A DNA stretch of 64,000 nt from Pegea sp. RAD2-039 (lineage: Eukaryota; Chordata; Thaliacea; Salpida; Salpidae). The notes beneath the pieces were generated by a model. It ran no database searches and was not told the DNA's origin. It saw nothing but the letters and a program-made list of their open reading frames with translations. The stretch spans positions 496,001-560,000 of the forward strand of contig JAQGEQ010000071.1 in NCBI GenBank assembly GCA_034620365.1, read 5' to 3'. The position numbers were made by a program, and so were the translations under genes. Positions 40,805 to 52,250 of this stretch are shown here, one piece after another; within the stretch, counting starts at the first letter, position 1, and every line of letters starts with the position of its first letter.

Positions 40805-42509
40805 TATGCAATAACATTTATTTAGAATTACAAAAACCTGGAACAAAGTAGCCAACAATCATTTTTTTATTATTTTGTGTTGTGAAAATAATACATAAAA
40901 AATTGATTAATTCTAAAGATTCACTTTTAAATCATCAAACTAAAATTACTACAAAAAATTTATAGTTTAATATAAATTTTAATCTAGACATAAATTACAA
41001 CTGACTCTAACTAGAAACTAAATTAAGATAATATACTAATAAGTAAAGTTCACCTAATATTTTCTACTTTTATATAAAAGTAATAGGTAAATTTTAATTT
41101 ATTAATTAATAACCTAATTATAAATTTTTTAAAATTAATTTCAGACAGAACTAAACAGAATTATAAGAAATACTTAGGAGTTTCATCAGGTTTAATAAAT
41201 AATGAATATTTTTCTGTTTAAACAAAATAATTTAAATAGTAATTATATTTTCCACCTTAAGCAATAATTTGGTTTTAACAAAATGTTTTTAACTTTAATC
41301 AATTTATTCATTCATTACAAAACTATACTTAGAATTTATCTTACAAAATAAAAGTTTAAATAAGAACACACCTTCTAACCTATGTTCTAACCAAACATAG
41401 TTTTATAAAATCCCTAAATTGATAATTTATATTTGCTAAAATTAATTAAATATTCTTTTTTGATTAGAACTGTTTGAACACTACAATATTTTAATTTTAT
41501 TCTAATACCTGAAGTACATAGTAATGAAATATTTCTTTTTTTAACTTTTCTTTAATTTCCCTTTTAAACCTAAATAATTTATTTACTAATTTTTATTTGA
41601 GATTAGTTAAATATTTTTCACCATTAGTAACCATTCTTAGACTAAAGATTGATTAAACGAAATGTATTAATCTTTAAATATTGATTAAAAAGTTTTTAAA
41701 GCTCAATGCAAGTTCTAATTTTATTTTCCACTCAAAAATTGGTAATTGAAATTGTAAGCCTTTGAAATGTATTAATAAACTGTTTTAAATATTTTATTGA
41801 TTAGAATAATATAAATATAATTATAACGATTAAACCATACTTATCTTGGTATAAATATAACCCGAAAACAAACATAATTAAAATGCAATCATCTTTTAGA
41901 AGAAAATTCAAACAACTTTTATTGTAATTGATAAAATCGCTAAAAAATCTTTGATCATAAGTATTTTTAGATTTTTTATATGATTCTTTTTCATGTAACA
42001 ATTGTAATTACAAAAATAATCGCATATATAAAATTAAAACCCTTTAAATACAAATCATATTGAACTTAAACTTCATATATTCTAATATAAATTTTGATCC
42101 TTTGAAATAGGGAAACTCCCTGAAGAAATATACTAAAATACGTGTAAAAATTGGGTTAATTTTAAATTTATAACATTTGACAATAAATGCTTATTTTCGA
42201 GTCTTAAAGCTACAAGGCATGCCTTAAGCTATAAAGTATTTCATATATTCTAGTGGATAACGTATTTAGGTTATTAGTCTTCTTTTAATTGAATTTTGAT
42301 TTATGATTTATTAGTTCAATTTAAAGCATTATACTGCAAGGAGATTTTTCAGCTTGTTTCAATGAACTTTTACTTTTTAATAAGAGAGAAAAAACTCTAA
42401 ATTTTTGCAAGCATTTAGTACAAAAAGAAAGTTATATATGTAAAATCATGGTTAAGCTAAAATTTATTTATTCTGACCAACGCATGACTGCAAATAATAA
42501 ACTATACAG

Positions 42510-42720
42510 TTATAGTAGCGAACACAGAACAATATGACCGTAGAGAAATAATGAAAGGTCTCATGTACCATATTTTTACATAAGTAGCTTACAGAAAAAA
42601 ATAGCAACACTGCAAAAGCTAAATTATGCAATGTATATTAAAATTACGAATACGAAATAACTAGAAAAATGGAAAAAATGTAGTATATATCATTTGTCAA
42701 GAAATTATTCAAGTCATATT
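42510..42720. repeat. Possible diverged dispersed repeat, copy 2
   Basis: It parallels 22050-22280 in word order: tagcgaacacagaac, tagagaaataatg, aatagcaacactgcaaaag and tatatatcatttgt. Weak similarity judged by eye in A-rich DNA. Confidence 0.3.
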
Positions 42721-43266
42721 TCTTTTACGTAATTAAAAAAAGGTTTCATTTTAACTCTCTTCTTGTAATTCAAGATACATATATTCAAGATAAGTCTAGC
42801 TTATCAAAATTAGAACATGGTTTTAGAACTTCCGAATTAATTTATTATTGATCCAGCCGCTTCTGGAGATCTTCTGTGAACTACAATCGTAAAAATCTTG
42901 CACTAGTTGAAAGATTGTCCTGGTTCTCAATGATGTCATTGATACAATTTTAACTGTCAGGTCGACCTTTTGTCTTCTAAATCATAATTTATAATAATTA
43001 GAATTATAATAGTTTATAGCTCATACTATTAGAGCAAATTAAAGTTTAATAATGCATCTAACCTATGTACTTTTTGACTTACTTTTAAAATTATAACTAT
43101 AGTAATACATTTCACTATAATCTGTTATAATAAGTAAAATGTTTGATCAAGGAGTAACAGAAAAAAAGTATATTTTATTTTACAGCTAAAAATATTTATA
43201 CAAACTTTAACTGACTTTGTGTTGCTTATTGTTCATTTTCATTTATTTATTACAATAAATGTGAAG

Positions 43267-43292
43267 GAGGGTGCCTAAAGAGAGCACCTCTC
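43267..43292. other. Small GC-richer hairpin
   Basis: GAGGGTGC and GCACCTCTC form a stem of five strong pairs plus three more across a one-base bulge, around a nine-base loop. It stands out in a region that is otherwise almost free of G and C. Function is unknown. Confidence 0.35.
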
Positions 43293-45065
43293 GCTAACAC
43301 ACATTCTCACAAATTAGATCTATTTGACATTGCATTCATAAAAATGAAAACGTTGTGGTTGCCAATAAGTCTGTTTTTTCCAGAAGTAAGCTAAAAAATT
43401 CAAGGACAGTGTTAAAGAACCGAATCATTCCACAATTAGCTTATTTAATGTCAATGACCATTTAAGATAATCTGGTTATATTACTTTATCTATATTGAAT
43501 TTCTTTTTACAAAATAAAGTTTTTGTTACATTTTCTTTTTGTAATTTTTAATTTTTCGATAAAAGCACTGTAAAAATGATTAAACTTAATAAATTATGAA
43601 ACAAAAATCAATTGCTTTTTACTGAAATAAAATAAACGATAAGAAAATGTTTAGAAATTGACTAACCAGTTTTCTTATTCTTATCTTTGGAAATCATTAA
43701 GATTTTTCATCTGTAGCTTATCAGTTACCAGAGTAATTTTTAAAAAAGTCAAGCTAGTTACTGAGTAAACAAACATAAAAAAACTTAAATTAAAAACTAA
43801 ATAAAAAATTGAGTTTTTATATACTTATTTATCGATTCTGAAACAATATCTTAAATAACCTATAACTGTAATAAACAGAAATTCAAAGTTATTTTTATCT
43901 ACATAAATGTATAAATTGGTTCAGCAACTTAAGTGGTTAGAAAAGAGAAAGAAAATAAAAATTATTGTTATAGACTTTTGAGACTTTTGTTCACAAAAAT
44001 GCCTTTACTGTAGTTGATTATTTTTAAACAAGTCTATAATTTTTTGAAAATAATCATTTTAACATTCATTTATATAATCAAGTATCATTCTTCAAATCTG
44101 CAATACAATAAAAGACTCTAAAATTGTTTATATATCAAAGGATAAGACTATAAAAGAAGTATTAGCGAGTAAGCATTGTTGTTTTATAAATGAATAAGCT
44201 TTATTTTATCAAATTTATAATCTTTATAAGATATTTTCATAGATAAACTGAGTTGATTATGATAGTGCAGACGTGGCTTTTATTAAATAGTACGTATGTG
44301 CGAAATGCTTATTATCTGTCGTTTATTATTGTTTTTACTTTTTAACTTTAGAATAAACTTCCTATTAAAATGAATTTATAAAGTTCATACTTACCTCAGT
44401 CGTTATGCAAAAATTGTTTAAGTAGTAGAAGAGTTATTTTAAATAAAAAAACTAATAAGGTAGCTTAAATGTTGAAAACTAATACTAAACTGATTATCAA
44501 TGAGTTGTTAATAATATTTTATTTGAAAGCTATCAAGTTTATGTTGATAAATATTTTGTTTCTCAATAAAGTAATTTTTTTAACAATGTTTTAAATATAC
44601 GTTTAGATATTTATTCAAAGTATTTTAAATCATTAGATTATCTATATTTTCTAGTATCATTACAACTAATTTTTAAAAGTTGTTTTCTTATTTAATATTA
44701 TATAATATGAAGTATTTATTCAGTTTTTATTATAAGACTATATAATTTATCATATGTATTATAGTTTAAAAAATATTATTTAAATATTTTAGAAATATAG
44801 GCTAAAAAGATTGTTAGAAATTGAATTGTGTGGGTTGTTTTCTGATATATAATTTTTTATATAAATAATAAGCAAAGCTATTTTAAATATTCACTGATAT
44901 ATTTTTATAAAACTTTTCAATACTGAATAATCATCCTTAAATGTTTATTTGTAGGCTAAGAACTAATAATGAAAATCAAACAATAGAAAGACATTTGATT
45001 GTATAAAAATTTTGTGAATAACTTTTTGAAAGATTTTAATTTTTAATAATATCTGTTGTATTGTC

Positions 45066-48000
45066 ATGAAAATGAGAGGGGCACTGTTTACAACAGCAGT
45101 TTTTGTTGCTACATCAGCAGTCATCACAAATGCATGGGTACAAAAGCAACAGTTTTATCCAACTGTTGTCTATCTGACCAAGTCTAGTCCTAGTCTGGCT
45201 GTAAGTATCTTTTATATTTTATTTGTTAAAATCTAAAAGTTTTAAGATATATTTTTCTACTGACATAATTTGATAATATAATCTTTTATAATTGTCATAT
45301 CACCCAAAATTGTTTATATAATTATTAGTCTTAAATTTATCTATTTTCATCTTTAACTTTTACTTTTATTTAAATATTCTGTTAGAGCATGAACAACTAA
45401 AATAAAAATTTTGATATTTCAGGTTTTATATCTTCAAGCTCTATTATTAGTTTTTCTGTTTGGTAAATTGATGGTCAAATTATTTTTTGGTCAATTACGG
45501 AGTGCAGAAACAGAAGTAAATATTTTGTTAATTATTATCAGTTTAAAAAATCTTATTTTTAGAGAGTATAAGATGAGTAGTTTATAATATATGTATATAG
45601 CACATTAGAATATTAATATAGTTAGTATTTATAAAAGTTAAGCTTACAACCTTGTTAATTTTAATATTTTTTAATCTCTTGCTACTACTAACAAGTAGAT
45701 CTTAGTCTAGATACTCAAAAGTGCAAAGCTCTTAAAAGTCGAAATGTTTTGTTTGTTTATCTTTAAATAAATGACTTTTATTTTTCTATTTTAGTGTTAT
45801 GAAATATTTCTAATTTATTTGCAACTATATTTTTGTAAACTTTTTATAATTATATCTATTATCTGTCTGAGTTTATATCAAAGTAACTGAAGTAATCTTT
45901 AATTAGTAAAATCTTTCCAAAAGTTGAATGATTAAATTTGAAATGTTGTCTTCGTTGAACTTTTGCTTAGAATGACTATGTTAAATGTAATCTAGTTTAA
46001 TAAATCAGTATTCTTTTAGGCATCTGCTCTTATTGACTTTGAGTATTATAAAAATCTTTATTATGTTTTAGTTTGTATCTAATTAATTGTTTTTATAACT
46101 TTCTAGCATCTTGTAGAACGATCTTGGTATGCTGTTACAGATACATGTCTCGCATTTACAATGTTTCGTGATGACTTAAATCCTATGTTTTTGGCATTTT
46201 TTACTTTCTTGCTGTTCTTAAAATCTTTCCACTGGTTATTGGAGGATAGAGTAGCATTTGTGAGTCATCTTCATAAAAGATTAAAATTTTCTAAAAAATT
46301 GCTTTAAAGTTATTTTTCCATAAAATTGTTTAACTTATTTTTTAGATGGAAAGAACGCCAATAATAACTTTGCTTTTCAAATTACGGGTGATAAGTAAGC
46401 ATTTTATTAAGTAAAAATTTTAAGTAAATATTTTACAATTGAAAATTATTTATCAGCTGTTTTATTTACATTTACTCACCAAAAAGATAATTCGAATTTA
46501 ATTGTTCCAATTTGATCTTATCAATATCTAAGTTACACTTTGGTTTAATAATAATAATTACTACGGTTTACTAACGTAATCTAATTAATGTATATCTCTT
46601 TTTGTGTAACATCTGATTTTTTTTCTTCTAGCTTTGGTTTCATTACTTCTTTTGCTTGATATATTTTTTGTATATTTTTCTTATCTAAGCACAATATCAA
46701 AAGGACCTTCAGTGCAATTGGTTTTTGGCTTTGAGGTAAAATAAATAAAACCATTTTACTTGTTACTAAGTAAGCTAATCAAACTAATTCCATAAAGTAC
46801 ACAATAAACTGCATAATAAGTTTAGAAATATGTACTGATGTGAACAATTTATTTTCGATTAATACTAAGCAATATTTAACTTTATGTGATAATTTCTAAC
46901 TATCTTTAACTACCTTTTTTAAAGTGTTGTCTGAAATATTGTCAAGTGTTGTTTACTGCCGCTGAAAACGAACCTCTTCAGGCGCGCATCAACCTTTTAT
47001 ATTTTTTACAGTACTCTGTTTTAGCTGTAGCAGTTATTTCGATTTTCTCTAAGTACATTCTACACTTAGTAGACTTACAAAGCGAGAACCCTTGGGAAAA
47101 CAAAGCTGTATATATGCTTTATGTTGAAGTTGTCACAGGTTTGAATCTCTCATAAATTTTAGTTCTGTAATAATTTTTAGCTTCTTTACAGGATTTCTAC
47201 GAGTCATCTTCTACTTGATCTTCACCTTTTTAATGCTGAAGGTTCACACCTTCCCTTTGTTCTGTATTCGACCCATGTACTTGACTATGCGTCAATTCAA
47301 AAAGGCTTTCTACGATATTTTATTATCTCGAAGAGCTATCCGAAACATGAATACTTTGTGAGTTGCTTCATGTCTCCAGCTTCAAGTCTTCAAACTAACT
47401 TCTTTAGATATCCCGATGCTACATTCGAAGAGCTTGAAGCCACTGATAATACCTGCATCATCTGTCGTGAAGAGATGAGAGCTCCATCGGAAGATGAGCA
47501 ACAAGAACGTAATCTCTACGGTGACTCCATTTCAGTCTTTTCAAACATCTTCTCATATTTATTTATGTAGGAGTAAACAAAAAACTTCCTTGTGGTCATA
47601 TCTTTCACGCCTCATGTCTCCGATCTTGGTTTCAACGGCAACAAACATGCCCCACTTGCCGTCTTGATGTCTTGCTACAAACTCATTCTCAAGATCAAGT
47701 ACCAACCAAACAACCAATCAGCAACCATCTTATCAACCATCTTTATTTCAGTCACAACAAAACGCGAATCAGCCAGAAGCCCAACAACAACCAGCTCAAC
47801 AACCACCTCAGCAGCAACTTCCAGTTCCTCCTCCTAATCCATGTATCTTTTCATCTCTCCTTCATCAACATCTTCATCACCATTTTCTTCAGTTGCAGCT
47901 TTCTACCCGCCTCCTATGTTTGGAAACCCAATGGCGCCACCTACTGGTGCCCCACCAACTGCCAACGCGACCGGAACCTCGCCCGAAGCCCCTCAATCTG

Positions 48001-48720
48001 AGTTTACCCCTCCTTCTTTCCCTATGATGCCCCCACCTCCGTTGATGACCCCATTCTTTCCTCCACCTCCTCCAATGATGCCTCAGGACTTCAGGTAAGT
48101 CACTCACCTCTTTACCTAGATGACGTCATCACTTCACGTGACATCAACAGCGGGATGAGTGATGAGCAAGTAAGAGCGATGGAAGGAAGTGAGCGAAAGG
48201 CGGTAGAAGCGCGTGTGGAATGTCTTCGCAACATCCAGGTACTCCTGGACGCTGCAATGCACAATATCCATCAGTACATGTCCGTCAGTCAAAACTCACA
48301 TGGGTCAGTGCCCTAAGTGCCCTGTTTCGCGTTCTGAACGCGATTTTTTGCAGATTTGCCTCATTCAATCTGCCCACTATGCCTTCGTCATCTGAACCAC
48401 CGACCAGCACGGCCCCGACCACCTCAGCTTCCACCAGTTCAGTTTCGAACATCAAAGTTCCGGCCCAGGAGGCAGAAGACCCACAACCGTCCACTTCTAC
48501 ATTGTCTTGTACCATCAGCAGCCAAGAAGTGACCGAAAAACCTGCTTCAACTGGCTCAGGTGGGTCTCGATGGACAACTTCACTGACTTCTTTTATCATA
48601 ACTTCAACAGATGTAGAAGTAAAGACGGAGTATCCTGTGAAGGAAGAGGAAGAAGATGAGATGATGCGGATGCGAAGAAGACGTCTTGAAAGGCTATCTG
48701 CTTCTAATGAAGTTGAATGA
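45066..48720 (+). CDS. SYVN1: E3 ubiquitin ligase synoviolin (HRD1)
   Basis: ER-membrane RING ligase that ubiquitinates misfolded proteins during retrotranslocation (ERAD). Fourteen exons (45066-45200, 45423-45515, 46107-46259, 46346-46394, 46632-46735, 46925-47138, 47192-47357, 47408-47508, 47571-47698, 47752-47842, 47893-48094, 48151-48303, 48354-48559, 48611-48720) join in phase to 634 residues, against 617 in human. The multi-spanning N-terminal part includes [39 protein letters not shown] and [20 protein letters not shown]. The RING-H2 finger is CIICREEM...[15 protein letters not shown]...CPTCR, with all eight metal ligands. A Gln/Pro-rich cytosolic region follows, then the conserved C-terminal helix [20 protein letters not shown]...[13 protein letters not shown], and a terminal RRRRLERL block like the vertebrate RRRRLQKLES. 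Seven of the last eight introns are only 50-62 nt. A second in-frame ATG lies two codons in. Confidence 0.97.
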
Positions 48721-48989
48721 ATGGGTCGTGGACCCCTGAAAGCTCGTGTAGCGGTAGATAACCCCTCACTGCTCCTGATCTCAAAAGACGGATGCAGAAA
48801 GTCATCAACAGCTCTTCATCTTCAAATCTTTCTTCTAATTTCAGGTTGTAGGATTTGGCGGAAATTTTGGTGTCTTTTTGGGGGCTTTGTATTATTTAAA
48901 AGATAAATTCGAAATACAAAATTAGTGAAAATATTTTCGTTGTTTGAAACTATAAATGATGAAAAGTAAAAACTTCTTTTTCTCGTCGC

Positions 48990-48995
48990 AATAAA
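48990..48995 (+). promoter_or_regulatory. Probable polyadenylation signal of SYVN1
   Basis: AATAAA followed by a T-rich stretch, about 270 nt after the SYVN1 stop codon. Confidence 0.5.
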
Positions 48996-51900
48996 CATCT
49001 TTATTTCCTTACTGTGAGCCTCTGCTGCTAGATCTTTCTGTCTTGTTTCTAGTCTTCTTGCTGTCATGTTAAAAATTGATAAATATATCACATAAAAGCC
49101 AGGTCTATTTGTCCAGCTTAGACAGTTGCTTGATTGTCCATTTTAATGATCCATTATAGATTATTTGTTTGCAGGCAAATGGTAGCAAGTGGTTTAATTG
49201 ATATTAATCTGCTTATAACCATCAATTATTTATATTACTTCATTTAAGTGTTGAAATCTCAGCAGCGACCTTAAAGTTTGTACAATAGTAGATTTGCTTC
49301 TTCACTCTATTCTCTCCTGTAGCAACATCTTTCTTTTGTTTAAGTTTTATTTAGTTGATCTAATACTAAGTTAATGCTTTTCTCTCTTAGCATAATGTAT
49401 ATGAAACTAACAATAATTTTCTCTTTTCAAATGTAATAAATAGCAATAAAAAATTGTAAGAATTTTTGTTAGAACTTTTGATTAGATCTAAACTTTGTAA
49501 ACAAGCAACAAATTCACATCTTCTGAGTATTTCTTGTAAATTGTAAGACATCTTTATCACTTTGAAAATCTATAATGAAGTAAGACTACTTTTAAACCCC
49601 AAAGCTTCGAGCTGTGAGAATGCCGTCATAATCAAATCATTTGCAACCTGACAATAAAATTTCATCAAAAATATTTTTTGAAGTTTTTATCGAAATGGAA
49701 GTATTTTATTCATAAACGAAGAAGATACTTTCAGGTGATTTTTCATTTAAGTATTTTAAACATACAAATAAGCTTATTTGCCTCTTAAATCATCTGTTTT
49801 AAGTCACGAGAAAGCTGGCCACTGAACCCATTATTTAAACTAGACGAGAAAGTATGATGTAAAGTTAGTGTTGTTAGAAGTTTAATAATGTGGTAAAAAC
49901 ATCAAATACTGAAACGTGATGTCCTTTAAAATAGCTGACTGAAAATTACTAAAATATTAAAAAATTAATTAAAAAATACTTTGCAGCTTCTGAGGTTGAT
50001 TGAAAATTCAACGAAACAACTAATAAAACCTTTTTCAAAAATGAAGTTTATACTTATCTTCAAATTGTTGTGTTACTTTTAGTGAGCTGAAATTAAGTAA
50101 ATATCTCTAAAAATATTACTTATAAAATAATAATATTCCAAGATATAAAGTTATAAATTAAAACTTTACAAATCCATAACTTAAATTTTAGTATTGATTT
50201 TAGTTTGTTAATAAATACTGTTTTGTTAAAATTATTTTTAACTATTTTCAGATTAATAAAAAAAATGTCAAAATGTATATGAAAATTTTCAAGCAATTAT
50301 CAAAAAACTGAATAAATTATTGATAAACTATCCAATAACTTTAAAGTAATCTTATGACGACACGAGAATAACTTAGTTTTAATAATAAAAACTCTAATCT
50401 AGCAGGGACACAAACGTTAAATAAAAGCTAATGCATTCAGCATCTAAAACTGATTGTTGATCAAAAATAAGTTGGATAGTTAACGGTGTTTGAGGAGTAT
50501 TTAAACGTATTTTTATATCTATAAATTATAATATTCTTATTATCTCTATTAGTAACTCTTTATACATGATAAAAAATATGTACAAAGATCAAAACAATAT
50601 CTTGGTAAATTATATAAACTGCTAAATTCAAATAAGTTTGAAAATTGTTAAACAGGATGAATGAAGCTTAAGACAAACTATATTTGTTTTAAATAATTCA
50701 TCACTGAGACAAAAAATGTTTAATAAGCGAAAAACACTTGATGAAAACAGTATTCTATCTTTCAAAGTATAAATATGTTTTAAAGTATTGTTATAAAACT
50801 TGTTAACAATCAATGTATTAATTAATGTTACTTTTGAAGAAAATGATTCAAGAAAGATTTTTAATTTGCCATTATTTAACAACCGCCTTTATATCCAAAA
50901 ATGGCTTATTGTACTCGGTATATCTCAAATAAGTTTATTTGTTCTTGTTGACATTTAATTTACTGAAGATAACGACGGTGCTCGAATAACCATTCACCTC
51001 ATAAACATTCAAATAAAAGCTTTATATTTACCAAAATTGTAAAATATAACATCAAATCAAGCTACACGAAAATGTTTTCAAATGTTAAACTATAATGAAA
51101 TTAAAAACTTTTAATTTTTTGGTAAATATATTGCCCTATATAATGTTCCCAAAAATAAACAACTGATTTTACATGAACTATTTTAATATTTATTACTTTA
51201 TAAAATCAGGAAAACTTATGTTAATTTTATAACTAGGTTTCTTTGCGTAACGCTCTTATAAAGTATAACCTCAAATTTACGTTTAGTAATTAAAATTTAA
51301 CTTTTGTTACTGGAATAGTATTAGAACTACTTTGTATGCATAGCTTTTCGTAAAATTGTAAAATTTGACGAAAAAGTATATAACATTTTACAAATAGTAG
51401 AACTTGAAAGAAATAAGTTGTGTAAAATAAATCGCTTGAGTAAGTTTGAGTTTTTAGAAAATAAAGCTTCATAACCAAATAGTTATTTTTAGTACACTTA
51501 ATCTTTTATATTTTCATTGATAATTTATCATTTGATGAGATTTATTTTTATTTGAAGCTGTAATCTGCATGTTGAGCACAAAGATGATGTACTTTTGCTT
51601 TTCTGAGTAGTTTATCAGCTACGTACACAATCTAACATATGCTCAAGAGATAATAATGTTTGATTTTAGCTTGAGACCTTTTTGTGAATTATTGTAAATA
51701 ACTAAAAGATATAAACGTATCTCTGTCGATTCATAAAAACAGATTTCTATCAATGATTGGATTGCAAGCTTTTGAACTTTTTTAAAGAATAAATTATGTT
51801 TGATCTCAATTTGCTGTTTATGACTAAAAGTTTTAGAAAATGATTTTGAGTTTTTAGAAAGAGAATTAATAAATATGTGATTTATTATCTAAAGTAAAAA

Positions 51901-52250
51901 ATGGAATGTTTTTAAGTATAGTATCGACTTAGTAGTCTCAGTAGTGAGCATTGTCAACAATAAGTGTTAAATAAAAGCTCGCCACTTAAAAGAAAACTTA
52001 TTAAGTTATGTCACATGCTGACTCAAGTACAACAAACATTTGATTTTAATGAGTTGAGAAAGTTAATAAAATATGATTGCTTTTGAGTTTAAGTTAGCTC
52101 AACAAAAGGACAGAAGAATATCTTTCAACAAATATAACTATTCAAAGATTTAAAAAATATTTATTCCTATTATTCTTTTCAAATTAATTTTATAAATCAT
52201 CTTACCAATTGAAATTATATTTCTAGAGTAGGTATTTGAGGGACTATATT
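48996..52250. other. Intergenic between SYVN1 and the GPCR
   Basis: Mostly featureless A/T-rich DNA. One minus-strand frame begins with an ATG at 49067, with a protein-like start (MTARRLETRQKDLAAEAHS), and could end in a GTAAGG donor, but no continuation was found. Other frames, for example minus 50628-50882, show no family features. Confidence 0.4.

Larger units (their letters stand above)
40805..45065. other. 4.3 kb gene-free region between divergent RABL6 and SYVN1
   Basis: No coding exon is recognisable on either strand, and the open frames are A/T-driven. The region contains the probable second copy of a diverged repeat (42510-42720) and a small GC-richer hairpin (43267-43292). The promoters of RABL6 and SYVN1 must lie at its two ends. 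Confidence 0.45.

Noticed and set aside
47592-48001. Ser/Thr-rich and His/Asn-rich frames over the SYVN1 proline-rich region
   Set aside because: They are shifted frames crossing 53- and 50-nt introns. Removing the introns gives the Gln/Pro-rich SYVN1 sequence in phase.
47889-48107. Trp/Arg-rich minus-strand frame
   Set aside because: Antisense shadow of the proline-rich SYVN1 exon.
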